A stretch of DNA of 64,000 nucleotides from contig OZ345368.1 of NCBI GenBank assembly GCA_977006965.1, positions 868,001 through 932,000 on the forward strand. Reading direction: 5' to 3'. Source of the DNA: Phymatolithon calcareum (Eukaryota; Rhodophyta; Florideophyceae; Hapalidiales). A program made the translations under genes and the position numbers. Every line of letters starts with the position of its first letter. Position 1 is the stretch's first letter. Shown here in pieces: positions 30,663 to 41,330 of this stretch. Below the pieces are notes generated by a model that saw only the letters and a list, made by a program, of their open reading frames with translations, was not told where the DNA came from and ran no database searches.

Positions 30663-30777
30663 TTTATTGCAATATTTTTATAGCCCCACAGTCATACGAA
30701 TATACGCGCAACGCTTCCTCAGGTGCTACGCTCACTAGGGCGGCTCTACTCTAATGTCTGGTATTCTATCTGAGTAA
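30663..30777 (-). mobile_element. SINE-like element S1 with 16-bp TSD
   Basis: A 115-bp insert is bracketed by GAGATTTTCAGGTTTT at 30647-30662 and 30778-30793. On the minus strand: ACCAGACATTAGAGTAGAGC.., then the LINE-C-like 3' end (GAGGAAGC.., GTATGACTGTGGGGCT) and an A-rich tail. Confidence 0.92.
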
Positions 30778-31637
30778 GAGATTTTCAGGTTTTGGAGTAT
30801 GTGATACAGATTCTCGTTCGCTCAGTAAAATTCTATTTATGGTCTCGTCAGCTCTAAATATCTTCAGGGTCCTTGCTTTTACCTACGATTTTTCCTTTCT
30901 TTCTCTATTGCGGAAAGATATACTGAAGTTGTTCTGCAACAGCTTCTCATTGTTTAGAAATTTGAGTGTGGCTAGGAGTATCTCACGATACATTCCTTCT
31001 ACGCTTTTTGTACTCACTCTTCTAATAAACTTAGGTCTGGAAACGGTCCATCCACTACAACGTTAAATCAGGTGCTAGAGTCTACTTGACGGAAAATTTC
31101 CCTCAATTGAGGGAATAAGATTCAATTAATTTTTTGCACATGAAAGCTTCTCGCTATCAAGCGCATCAACAGCGCCAAGCTCATAGATGTCTTCAGTATG
31201 CTTAGTAAAGCAGTCCCTAACAGTAGAAGTATCGCAAATGTATATTGTGGCACTATAAATCCTATTACATGGGGAGCACACAATGGTCGACGTCTTGAAT
31301 TTTCAAACTCTGCCGTTGTTTCGCACAACAAAAGTAGTCATCATGGCATTTGCAGTCATCCTTTTATTGTTCTTAGGGGGAACGTGGCGTCCAACACTGC
31401 TCTCGAATGCAAATGTTCGTTCGGGCGCGATTGAACATCGACAAGTAATGCGCGTGTCAAATGCTCTCCATGAGTTGCTCGCCCGGCACTTCACAAAACC
31501 TTCTCTGCGTCACGTGCTGTTGACTCTCTGCATGGGCACCAGAGAACAACAGCCACCTAACAACCCAGAAAATCACCAGAAAAGTCAGATGGCCCCGATG
31601 AACTATAGGCGCACTTGTTGAATCTCTGCAGACTAGC

Positions 31638-32108
31638 GGGGATATATGCTGATTTATTTTAAAAGCTCCCAAAGCCTCAATTTGAGTAACAGGGCAGGTT
31701 CTCGCTGTTTTCGATACTCATCTCTCTACTCTCCTTCTAATATCTCCTTAATCCGAATTGCTCTCCCTGTGAGCGTCCGAGTAAGTCTTTTGCATTCATA
31801 TTCCGTTTCTTGGTCCATCTTCATAGACCGCAGTATTCGTTGCAACATGATAAGCTCCACCACAGCACCAGTCCCAAAGTATTTCGCCATAATGGATTTT
31901 CTCCACAAAGGAACTCTGTAGAAAATGACTCTCAGGCATCTCAACCTCGCAGTTCTGTCCCTTATATATAGCACTCCTGGTAGGTCGTCCGGTACGCCGA
32001 TCGGGATTTTAACTGTCCAACCCTCTTCTCCCAACGACCAGACTTTGACTGTTGCTTGTAGGCGTCGCTTTTTAGCCACCATACATTCTTCCGCTTGTTT
32101 CACTCACC
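31638..32108 (-). mobile_element. LINE-A2 fragment inside piggyBac copy 1
   Basis: A 125-codon open frame (31726-32103) reads KPIG..GVLYIRDRTARLRCLR..VPLWRKSIMAKYFG..GRAIRIKEILEGE, a LINE-A C-terminus of the A2 subfamily. It is followed by the 3' tail TTTGGGAGCTTTTAAAATAAATCAGCATATATCCCC. 5'-truncated. Confidence 0.85.
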
Positions 32109-32291
32109 AGGTATGATTCTGCACATGCAATGCACCTTATAACGGAACGCGCGGCCACAAGACAGTACAGAACTGCCATTCCGTGGTCCTTCTCTCCTTC
32201 AAAATCTCTTTGACGCAGTGTGCTTTCTATGGTCATTCATGGGATCGACAGAATCTTGACCGAGCGACCAACGGTACTGTGCAGAGTACAT

Positions 32292-32381
32292 TTTTTATTG
32301 AAATTTTTTTAAAGCCCCACAGTCATACGAATATACGGGCAAGGCTTCCTGAGGTGCTACCCTCACTAGAGCGGCTCTACT
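32292..32381 (-). mobile_element. SINE-like element S1 with 15-bp TSD
   Basis: A 90-bp insert between CTGTGCAGAGTACAT at 32277-32291 and 32382-32396, inside the piggyBac-like copy 1. The equivalent site in copy 2 (near 51345) has no insert. Confidence 0.9.
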
Positions 32382-33584
32382 CTGTGCAGAGTACATGTCG
32401 CCTAATTCACTTGATTGCACTCTGAATGAAATCAACCGGAGGTATTAGGCCACCGACATCCCTGTTTTTGAAGAAGAAGGGCCGGGGAAATACTTCTTCG
32501 GCCTGGTAGACTTCCAGATCAGCGCCGAACTCAACTCTCGCCATGAGTACAAGTATTTCGGAAAACTTGATAGGCTCTGTCACTGTAGTCTCTTTTCGCC
32601 CCTTTCTTCTCAGCTTAGCGGATGTCCAAACAGCAAGTTATCGTAGGTAAATGGGGGAAATATCGTCACTACTCAATCGTACTTCGAATGAAGTCCAATA
32701 CCACAATTCTCGGATAAGAAGTCTCCGTTTAGAGTGCGAGGTATCCACAACTGAGAGAAAAATCGTCCCTAAAACGGACATATACCTTTCCGCTTGTACC
32801 TTAGCACCCAATTAGCGCTAGTATTCGGCACGCGGTTGGGCGTGATGACATCAAGTTCCCGGTGCGATGGCCCGGTAAGACTTAGGCAAGAGAGCTCAGA
32901 AGAGGGCGTTTAGAGCTTCCGAAGGTTGTATCGAAGCTTGTGTGCCCTTCTGAAGACATGTGATCGCGACTGTAGACGATAAACAGTCGTTTCGCGATGA
33001 AGATTAGCAAGGAGGACCACTGTAAGCAGTCCAGGACGGTACCGCGCTTTGCCGGTGTTAGCCCGGTTCAAGCTGCTGAGCGTCTGAAATGTCATCGCCA
33101 GTGTTCTCTGCCTAGAAGTTGACAATATTGAATGTATTAATCTTAGTCTTCTTCAAAGGATGACGAATTAGGACCCATTTCACGCGATATAACATGCTCT
33201 GGCGACCATTGATTTTTTTTCTCGAGTACATTCTGAACCATACCACTTACCTTTTTTGACTTCCAAAAGGCTCCGAATAGTCTGGAGCACTCTTCTTGAT
33301 CGGTTATCTATGCTGACTTGGTGTGTACTGATGTACTGACCGCGCGCGGACGGTGTTTTTCTCCTGGAGTGCCAGGTCTGGTACTTTTGAGTAACCAGAA
33401 TATTTTCGTTACTAACGCCGAACGAAGCGAATTTAAGGGAGTAGTGTGAATACTCCTCGCACAGAAGATAAGCCAGGCTTTGCGAATATGGCGTGAACGA
33501 TCTGTTCCGAATTTACTTTATGGATTTTTTCGAGCTTTTAAATCGCCCCTCAATTGAGGGGGTCCGTTAAATAGACATAGGGAA

Positions 33585-33622
33585 TTTCAATAAACCAGAA
33601 TTTTAATTCTGGTTCATTGAAA
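33585..33622. repeat. 18-bp-arm inverted repeat
   Basis: TTTCAATAAACCAGAATT and AATTCTGGTTCATTGAAA around TT, with one mismatch. It lies just outside the right end of the piggyBac-like element. Confidence 0.85.
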
Positions 33623-33663
33623 GCCCAAGGCTCTTAAAAAACCTCTGGACAGTTTTTTGGCAA

Positions 33664-33750
33664 GTTTATTTTTAAAAAGCCTACAGTCATGCAAATATAC
33701 CAGCAATGCTTTCTCAGGTACTACCCGTAATAAGGCGGCTCTACTAAGTC
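33664..33750 (-). mobile_element. SINE-like element S1, diverged copy
   Basis: It has the same body as the other S1 copies (GCCTACAGTCATGCAAATAT.., GGCGGCTCTACT) with more changes. No clear TSD. Confidence 0.75.
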
Positions 33751-34262
33751 TTTGCATAGTGTTCCTGTTATTTTGATCATGGTGCATATCGTTCTTCCGA
33801 ATCTCGGGGTCTTGCCTAGGTGGAGATTTCAAGAAACTAACTTTCCGCTTTAAACAAACTAGTCCAGAAAGTGAGGAATAAATCCAAAAATCTCTATTGC
33901 CGGGAAAAGAAGGCATTGGAGTTATCCGACAGCCAGGAGTTTTGCAATTCAAAGCATATACTTTAGTAGCTGAAATTTCTGCTGCGTAATCAACGCCAAT
34001 GCTCTTATGGACTCTAATGTTGATATGGAATTAATGGCCGCGCAAGCTCTATACTTTTTGAAAACTTGACAGTTTCGGAAATACTTTTGTATCGCTCTGT
34101 ATGACTGATATTTTATGTATTGTATAAAACACCTGACAAATTCTAACTTTCTACAATAGTTCTGATTAGACGGCTCTAACTACTCGACGGTTTCTACACA
34201 TACTCTCTGCCGGAGCTACAATATGACGAATTAGGAAAAACGGGAGTGCCTGCCTCAACATC

Positions 34263-34268
34263 TATAAA
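34263..34268 (+). promoter_or_regulatory. TATA-like site before the zinc-finger gene
   Basis: CTATAAATCCCGGG lies only 30 bp before the first ATG (34293). If it is the real TATA box, transcription would start at about that ATG and the next ATG (34341, residue 17) would be the likelier start. Confidence 0.35.
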
Positions 34269-34292
34269 TCCCGGGCTTCTGGTACTCACTGC

Positions 34293-35525
34293 ATGCAAAC
34301 AGATTCGAAAGGACAAACAGAAATAAGTTTGCATTGCACTATGCAAAAAATAGAACACATTGCTTCAGATATTCCAAGACAAGGTGTAAAAGACCATCTA
34401 CTATTTGAATACGATGAAGAGATACTCCATGATCCTCTTAGCGGAGATGGGATTCAACCTCATTCTTCCCTGGATCATATGCTTGACCTGGATATTGATT
34501 CTCCGAGCTCACAAAGAATAGGCAACCTTCCGAAAGATAAGCACATCGGCTTTTCAGAAACTGCAAAACGCAAAGGGTATAATAATCTTACTAGTTCATG
34601 TCAAGGTCAATCTTCGAAGCAGCCTCGCATTGAACAAAGGCATTTATCGAGTGGTTTACTGCCTGAATTTGGAGTGGATTTCCTACGCTCCACAATTCCG
34701 GACATCGCGATGGAAGAGTTTAATCCTACTGCAGTCGACAATGCTACAGATGACTCTGTAGTGGAAGCAACGGCGCCTGCAGATGAGATATCTCATATTG
34801 GATTCCCAAGGACTAGTGAGGTCGAAATTAACGGAAATATCTCGAAGAGCTCTGGAGCAGCTTCTTCCAATGTTCACGCTCGTGTCTTGTGCACAGTGCA
34901 TAACTGCAGTATGGATTTTTCATACAAATACGTAATGTTGAGGCATCGACGCACCCAGCATGGCTTCAAGTTCAAATGCAATCGGAGCATCTGCAATGAA
35001 GAATTCGAATCGCAGGAGGACTACAAACTCCACATGAGTCAAAATCATTCAAACAATGCTCGTCATCTTTGCGGAATTGAAGAATGCGCCTTGTCTTTCG
35101 CTACGAGGACGAAATTGAAATTGCACCGAAGCGCTAGGCACCCGACAACTTTCAAATGTCAGCACTTCCAGTGCAACGCAACTCTAGAATCGGACGCATC
35201 GCGGGCGCAGCATGTTGCAACAGTACATGGAGTCCTTCTTGAACCATACTGCAAGTTCTGTGGTGGAAAGTTCTACAATGGTAGGGGAGTCAAGTTTCAC
35301 ATCCGTCAAGTTCACTATTCGGTAACGGATATATGCAAATTTAAGTGCATGATCTTGGGATGTAATGCCCTTTTTGAAACAGATAATCTGCGATCCCAGC
35401 ACGTGGCATCGCAGCATCAAAATATGCCTGACCACCGTTGTACGTTATGCGGAGGAAGGTTTCTGGATGCGCGAAGTGCAAGAATTCACGCTACGAAAGT
35501 GCACAAACGTTTAAACTCTTCCTAG
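34293..35525 (+). CDS. C2H2 zinc-finger protein, seven fingers
   Basis: A 410-aa protein with an acidic, unstructured-looking N-terminal half (residues 1-195) and seven C2H2 fingers in the C-terminal half (from about residue 200). The fingers end in RTQH, SQNH, SARH, ATVH, RQVH, ASQH and TKVH. Four fingers use CX4C or CX5C spacing and two use CX2C (CKFCGGKF, CTLCGGRF), giving a mixed TFIIIA/BED-like series without classical TGEKP linkers. Probable nucleic-acid-binding protein; target unknown. The frame is intact among transposon remains, which suggests selection or a recent origin. The start may be at 34341 rather than 34293 because of the close TATA box. A short S2-like fragment begins right after the stop codon. 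Confidence 0.8.
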   Translation: MQTDSKGQTEISLHCTMQKIEHIASDIPRQGVKDHLLFEYDEEILHDPLSGDGIQPHSSLDHMLDLDIDSPSSQRIGNLPKDKHIGFSETAKRKGYNNLTSSCQGQSSKQPRIEQRHLSSGLLPEFGVDFLRSTIPDIAMEEFNPTAVDNATDDSVVEATAPADEISHIGFPRTSEVEINGNISKSSGAASSNVHARVLCTVHNCSMDFSYKYVMLRHRRTQHGFKFKCNRSICNEEFESQEDYKLHMSQNHSNNARHLCGIEECALSFATRTKLKLHRSARHPTTFKCQHFQCNATLESDASRAQHVATVHGVLLEPYCKFCGGKFYNGRGVKFHIRQVHYSVTDICKFKCMILGCNALFETDNLRSQHVASQHQNMPDHRCTLCGGRFLDARSARIHATKVHKRLNSS

Positions 35526-35600
35526 GAAAGAAGAAGAAGAGTGAATTTTAATTTAAGTTTTACCACCTCGCCTACAGACGCCTCTTCGTAGGGAAGCGTC
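35526..35600 (-). mobile_element. Diverged S2 3'-end fragment abutting the zinc-finger stop codon
   Basis: AAGAAGAAGAAGAGTGAATTTTAATTTAAGTTTTACCACCT..GACGC is a worn version of the S2 tail end. It starts one base after the gene's TAG and probably forms its 3' UTR. Confidence 0.5.
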
Positions 35601-35714
35601 GATTGTGGAGGGATAAAACGGCTCTCTCATTCCGCTCATTCCTCAACCCTTTGTTTCCTTTCTTCTCGAAAGTAATTATCCCAGACCTCGAATTTGCGAC
35701 ATTTAGCTCTTGCA

Positions 35715-36075
35715 ATCCTAGTTGGAGCATAGTTTCCAAGGGAATAATGCCATTCATCGGACCCCGATCACCAAACGTCTGTTATCGGCAATCGAAGCGG
35801 CAGAAAGTCTTTTCTTCAGGTGTATTTTCGGAAAACATGCCGAACATCGAAGGGGGCGGATGCGAGTGCTCTGCCGACTCGCCAGCCCACAGATGAGGAG
35901 AGCGCACCAGACTGAAAGCTTCACCTTAAGCCTGGTAAGACGGAAGAAGTACCTTGAGCTCGCAGAAGAATACCAAGGAAGAGAAGAAGATCTGGAAGAT
36001 GTATCAAAGGATATTGGGCATCTTAGAGAAGAGAAGCACCTCAGCGAAGCTCTTAAACAAGCAGAAGAAGGTATG
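35715..36075 (+). mobile_element. LINE-A2 internal fragment
   Basis: The open frame reads TPITKRLLSAIEAAESLFF.. to ..LSEALKQAEEGM, matching 48640-48965 closely. It then changes abruptly into LINE-C sequence at about 36076, so this is a chimeric junction. Confidence 0.8.
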
Positions 36076-36580
36076 AGGCAATCGACAGTATGCTCCACGA
36101 AGTATACTCCAACCACTGCTTCCAACTCTGGTTCCAAAAAGGGAAAAGTACAGAACTCGCAAATGCCAACAAAGGTGCATAGCAGTACTGGACCTCAAGG
36201 CTGCATACGACACCGTCCCAAGAAAACATTTGGTGAACAGAATGAGACAGGTACTGCCACCACAGCTATGCGCTATGACAGAAGCATTCCTGACTCCGTC
36301 CTGGGTGTCAACCATCGGAGATACTGATAGGAACTGGTTTCTAGTGGACAGAGGAGTACCACAGGGGTCCCCTCTCAGTCCAAGTCTACACAACATCTTC
36401 ATAGGTGAGTTTGCGGAACGTATGGGAGAAGTGCCCAGAGATTGGGCCGACGTTCCTTCAATCCTCTTCGCAGACGACGTAATGCTTCTAGAGAAGTCAC
36501 CCTCTGCTCTGCAGGGATTGCTAGACAAAGCCACTCAATGGGCCCAAGAACGCGGGATGACATAGAACACGAAGCAAGGA
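36076..36580 (+). pseudogene. LINE-C reverse transcriptase fragment C1
   Basis: It starts in the QKGKSTELA region and, after a frame change, reads VNRMRQVLPPQLC, RGVPQGSPLSPSLHNIF and ILFADDVML, i.e. RT motifs B and C with the FADD catalytic pair. It stops at TAG 36563-36565, where LINE-A and LINE-B have Trp (MKWNTK / MVWNTK). It joins directly to a second LINE-C copy at about 36581. Confidence 0.8.
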
Positions 36581-38405
36581 AAGATTTGGAGATACGCCTC
36601 TGCACTGGCAAAAAGCGCTCCTCGTCCCAATACACAAGAAGGGGGAGCACGAAGACCCCGGAAACTACCGACCGATTTCCCTGCTGAGCCACCCAAGGAA
36701 AATTATTGAGACAGCTATCGATATGAAGCTGCGCACAGTATACTCAAACCACTGGTATCAGCATGGGTTCCAAAAGGGGAAGAGCACTGAACTTGCCATC
36801 CTAAGAGCTACTGAGCTACTAAAAGAGGATCAGAGATGTGTAGCTGTATTGGACCTTAAGGCTGCCTACGGCACAGTACCGAGAGCACACTTGGTGAACA
36901 GAATGAGACAAGTACTGCCCAAGGAGATCTGAGCAATGGCCGAGGCGTTCTTGACACCATCCTGGATAGCAACAATTGGTGATGCAAACAGAAAGTGGTT
37001 TCTAGTGGACAGGGGGAGTCCCACAAGGGTCCCCTCTCAGTCCAAGCCTCTACAACATCTTCATGGATTAATTCGCCGAGCGAATGAACCGGGCATTAAA
37101 AACCTGGGCTGAAGTCCGGGCTATCCTTTTTGCAGACGATGTTCTTCTCTCTGCGAAATCTCCCGCTGCATTGCAAGGACTATTGGATATAGCTACCCAA
37201 TGGGCACAAGATCGAGAGATGACGTAGAACACTAAGCAAGGGAAAAGCGAAGTCCTCGAATCAGAGGAAACATTGGGCCAGACATTCAAGCTCGCAAACA
37301 AGGTTCTGGTACACGTTCCGGAGGTCACATATCTTGGAGTATCCCTAGACCTCGGAGGAGTCACAGATACGCTAATTATGCAGCGACTAAAGAAAGCAAG
37401 GACGGTCGTGTACGAATTGCGTACACTGGGAGTGTTCAAGAAAGGGCTAAGTATACAGAAGTGTATTCATATATACAAGGCGCTAGTACAGCCACGCTGG
37501 GAGTACGCAATGCACTTAACGCCCTTGTCAGAAGACGTACAAAATGTCGTCAAGGAAGTAGAAGCAACATTCTTCAATCAAGTATTCGGGCCACTGGCCC
37601 GAGGAAGGACGGGCAGGCTCCGTCTCCTGTGCCGGATCCAGACGGCTCCATATCGTCGAGAAATCTTGGCCTTCAAAATGCTGAGAAAGAACAAGGAGAA
37701 GGAACGTATGTATCCAAATGAAGCGCCCGAAATCAGAAACAACCATGAATTGCAGTACACAAGGAAAGATTTCGCCGCGATGGAAACCAGAGAGCCATTT
37801 GGTGAAGCTGTACAGCATATCAAAACAAAACAATCTTCACAAACACTTCGATCTAAATTTCTGGCAATGGAAGGAGACCGCCTAGAATCGAAGCGGAAAA
37901 GGAAGATTCCATACGATAAGACAAGTGAATTGCCAGCAATACTCAAGTTCCCCCAGGTGAAGCACAGACAACTCGCACTGCAGTATGTCTGCGGAAGATT
38001 CCCACAGGTGTCAACAACAAGTATGGCCGAAGAATTCGGCACAAGAGCCAGAGAGCATATGGAGACCCTTGAAAGCACGCTAGCAGGGTACGACCTTGAA
38101 GGAGAAAAACGACTAGAAGCATAAAAGGCGCTGGATGAGCTCTTACTATTTAGCAAGACACTCATAGAACACATGGAGAACGAAGAAGGCCTGCATTGAT
38201 TCGTATAAGGCAAGGCAAAAAGCGATCGAGTCCAAGCACCAACAATCCTGTAGAGGACTGAGATAGGATTACTTTGAGTCCTGAGTTTTCCCGTCCGCGA
38301 TTCTAGTGGGCGTTTCGCGAGCTGCACAAAGGTAGGTAGCATCAGAGGAAGCCTCGCGCATATCTTCGGAAGTCTGTGGGGCTTTTAAATAAACTTGAAT
38401 AAAAA
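36581..38405 (+). pseudogene. LINE-C copy C2, reverse transcriptase to 3' end, multiply broken
   Basis: RT domain from WQKALLVPIHKKGEHEDPGNYRPISLL (36603 on) through QKGKSTELAILRA, VLDLKAAYGTVPR, ILFADDVLLSAKS and YLGVSLDLGG. It continues to a C-terminus ending LFSKTLIEHMENEEGLH (stop 38197-38199). Breaks seen: TGA at 36930-36932, an extra G near 37016 (frameshift), TAA at 37069-37071, TAG at 37225-37227 and TAA at 38122-38124. The last open part is 37273-38121. The 3' UTR ends TCTGTGGGGCTTTTAAATAAACTTGAATAAAAAA. Confidence 0.85.
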
Positions 38406-39371
38406 ATCCGTATTCTTAATTGAACTTCACCGCTGGAAACGAAGCAGTACATTCAAAAGTCACAAAAATGTACTACTCTTTTGGAACTTACTCCCGCATT
38501 TCTGTTTCCTGTTTTGTTGCCGTTGATGTGATCTTGGTTCAATGAATTTTAAGGAACCTGTGTGCACTGATCTGTGCCATATGTGGGATTTTCGAGTACA
38601 TTGAACACCCAGCGTCTGTTTCGAAAGGAGAAATATACTTTCCACGGTTCCTGCACCGTGTAAAAGGCTTAAAGAATATTAAATATTCTGTAAGCCATTA
38701 GGCATAAATCTTATGTCTTATAGGAGTAAACCAATATTTGATTCGTTTAGATTAATACCACCGAGCTGTCAAATTGATGCAAGGATGGACCAGGCGAAAA
38801 TCATAATAGCATGGTCCATGCCATCATGGACATAGTGTTTCTTGAACGAGAGAGAGCTTGGGGATTTGTAATCCTCAAATCGTTGGCATGGCGAGGATTC
38901 CAACTCGGATGTGCACAAGATGACCAACCCCTGCACACTTGCGCAGGCCAATGTGTAAAACTATACAGAGAAGAAACCAAGGAACCATTGGGCAGTGACA
39001 AAGAAAGTGCTCTGCGACTTACGTAATCAAGCTGTGCGACCTTTGAAATAACATCAACAAGTATACCCGTGCAGATTGATACTACACGAAGTTTATTCTC
39101 GTGGAGAGTGGCAAACATGGATTTCAAGCATCATATCACATGATCATCATGCCATGATGATGCATGTATTCCTGGTAGATTGATCACACACATGATTCAT
39201 GTGTGTGATCAGCCAACCAGGATCTTGCGGCGGGGGCAGTGCCCTTCACGAGACGTACGCGTCAACTTTCCACTATCTATCGTAATCCTAGCATGGGGAG
39301 AAACACGTCATGATGATCGATGGTGCACAATAACTTGTGTGAGGAATTATTGGTATGGGTGCATCAAGAAC
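38406..39371. other. No gene supported
   Basis: Short frames only. It contains the palindrome at 39181-39211. Confidence 0.45.
39181..39211. repeat. Perfect 15+1+15 palindrome
   Basis: TGATCACACACATGA, one T, then the exact reverse complement. It has the same size and design as the palindrome at 26585-26615 but a different sequence. Confidence 0.9.
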
Positions 39372-39440
39372 TACGTGGGGGATATGCAATGATTTATATA
39401 AAACCTCCCAACGCCTACGAAGGAATGTAACAGAGTCATG
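39372..39440 (-). mobile_element. LINE-A-type 3'-end remnant
   Basis: GGGGATATGCAATGATTTATATAAAACCTCCCAACGCC..TGTAACAG is the inverted 3' tail of a LINE-A family member, about 70 bp long. Confidence 0.6.
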
Positions 39441-40724
39441 GTGAGCGCACATGGCGATTCCGCTGTACATACATGGCCAGTGTGTTGACTTTGCTCAAGT
39501 CAGAGAAGCTCACGAGCGTCTGACGTCATTTCCGCATTATAGTTCGTGACATATTTTCGTCTTGGGCGAACTAATACCACACATGCCCCAGCTTTATTCT
39601 GCCTTTCTCCTCTGAGGAGAATTCTTGTATATCTCTACGTGACCAAGACGTGCCTCTTTTTCAAACAGCACAAATATTTGTAGCTTTCAACTGGACTTCG
39701 CCGTAAAGACTCGATCACCTTTTTTGAGATGCTTGCACAGGCTCAAGGACCGTTGAACAAGAAACGGTCTGGAAGTAGCGTCCCGCCATAATTGATCACA
39801 CGTGGTAGCAGCTTCCCTCGAATCGGCTCGGCGTCCCAATTCCTGAAGAGAAGATTCCCATTTCCATCTCCGGTCGCTTCAGCTGTAAAAAAAGGCGCGG
39901 CGCAGGCGCAAAAGCTGCCCAAGCACACAGATCGATCCAGATATGTCCAAATATGGGCGAGTTAGTCGTCAGCCCTGCATTGCAAGCCTCCTACCCAATC
40001 AGCGCCGATCTACCATCGCGGCGTCCGATGATTCGGCACCGGCACATTTTCTCATTAGATGCTCACCGCATTTGAGTGAGGCTAAACCGCGGTACATTCT
40101 AACGCATGCGGTCCAGCCTAAATCGTCGCACTGTGCAGTGCATTGTGCAGTGCATTGTGCCGTGCATTGTGCGCACAGAATTTTGGAACGTTCGTCCGCG
40201 CACGGCGCCCATATTTAATCACCGTGATGTAGTGTGGGCAGTTGAATCTTGGACTGGAGAGACATCCTGACCAGCGCGATTCGCAGTCTACTTAGCCAAC
40301 GATTTTAGGTTCCATGCAAGTTCACCGGCTCTTCCGTGCAATTTCCACCAGCTGTTTTCGTTGTCGACACCGCAACTCGTTCCGCGCCATCCTTGCCCAT
40401 TACTGTGAGCTTAACACCACGCGATAACTTTGAAGGCAGTGTCTCTTCCGCAACCGTGCTTGCGCTTCCCACCATCCGGTGTGGATCGCAGACTGGAGAA
40501 CGTCGCTGAGCGCCTTCTTCATTTTGTAAGTTCTTGCCAAGTCTTTCTTTCCCAGAAAATCCGTCACAGTGCAGATTAAATAACCGCTAACAAACATTCA
40601 TTCTTTCCATCTTCTGCCATTGCGTCCAGTGAAAGCAGTTCTACTTGTCCGTCCCGTCAATTCATCTCTGTCGAAAAAAGGCTAAATCGGTGCTCATCGC
40701 AAACCGACTCAGACAAACGCAATA
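39441..40724. other. Intergenic, upstream of the 40725 gene
   Basis: A minus-strand frame of 61 codons and similar short frames only. It contains a 12-bp tandem repeat at 40132-40167. Confidence 0.45.
40132..40167. repeat. Three copies of a 12-bp repeat
   Basis: TGTGCAGTGCAT occurs twice and TGTGCCGTGCAT once, in direct succession. The repeat lies about 560 bp upstream of the 40725 gene. Confidence 0.85.
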
Positions 40725-41330
40725 ATGCCATCACCGTTGAACGAGCAAGCGACCGTTATCGTGCCTTCCTCAGAGGGCCCTCTATCCATACTCGACTCTG
40801 ACCGCGCTCCGATCGAAGCTATCCCACTAGCAGGAGAGAGCAATAGCGCTGTGAGCATAATAACGTTCGAGAACGTGACCGGTGCTCAAGTGCCGTCCGT
40901 CGTCTCTGTCGACGAGGGCATCGACAATCAAAGATCTAGCGTGATTTGGCGTCTATTTGGCCCATGTGTCAACTCGCCAAGCATGACCAACGCCGCGGAA
41001 AGTCACCTGAACGATTATCCGTCACTGTCCAATCCTGTACTAGCATGGTCGCTACGGTACCGTTCGTACGGGCAAGAAGTGACTCGCGAGGCCACGACTA
41101 CCACTCTGACGGAGTCTTTCGGCTTGGAAGACGACTTGTGGAGACAGTTCCGTCATGATATTCCAAGAAACACGGAAGAATCTGGGAGCCTAAACGTTGT
41201 TAGGAGATTCTGTAGCTTCATTTTTCGTGGTTCCACTTCCCGACGCTCGCGCAACGTTAGTGCGTCCTATCGGTCACAACACAGGGTTTTCAGTAGTTGC
41301 TTTCGGCCTGATGGCACCATCGATAACTAG
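40725..41330 (+). CDS. Unknown protein, family shared with 58180-58770
   Basis: A 201-aa protein of unknown function. No signal peptide or membrane segment is obvious. It shares with the 58180 protein an ordered set of motifs: IITFEN/ITIEN near residue 65, RSSVIWRLFGPCV / RSSLIRRMFRACV near 90, a conserved core LAWSLRYRSYGQEVTRE / LSWSLRFRSYGQEVSRD near 125, a Cys-containing CSFIFRGSTSRR / CSIFSCGSTSQR near 170, and a CFRPDG / CFRPGH ending. The changes between the two are mostly outside these blocks, which argues that both are, or were recently, functional. The ATG at 40725 follows an A-rich context (CGCAATAATGCC). Its neighbours are transposon debris. Confidence 0.7.
   Translation: MPSPLNEQATVIVPSSEGPLSILDSDRAPIEAIPLAGESNSAVSIITFENVTGAQVPSVVSVDEGIDNQRSSVIWRLFGPCVNSPSMTNAAESHLNDYPSLSNPVLAWSLRYRSYGQEVTREATTTTLTESFGLEDDLWRQFRHDIPRNTEESGSLNVVRRFCSFIFRGSTSRRSRNVSASYRSQHRVFSSCFRPDGTIDN

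Larger units (their letters stand above)
31090..33566 (-). mobile_element. piggyBac-like DNA transposon, copy 1 (broken)
   Basis: Terminal inverted repeats contain a CCCTCAATTGAGGG core (31090-31113 and 33546-33566), and TTAA, the piggyBac target, directly follows the right end at 33567. On the minus strand the pieces read, from right to left: KKVSGMVQNV..YRVKWVLI, KFSEILVLMARVEFGADLE, QYRWSLGQD..NDHRKH, and a C-terminal Cys/His cluster (CSPCNRIYSATIYICDTS, then DCFTKHTEDI). EILV.AR.EFG, the W.L..DF..A.N.H block and the CxxC..CF.KH tail are typical of PGBD-type transposases. The central catalytic DDD region is not recognisable. Interrupted by an A2 LINE and an S1 SINE; many stops. Confidence 0.72.

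Noticed and set aside
40132-40167. CRISPR-like or regulatory repeat array
   Set aside because: It is a simple 12-bp tandem triplication with no spacers; recorded only as a repeat.
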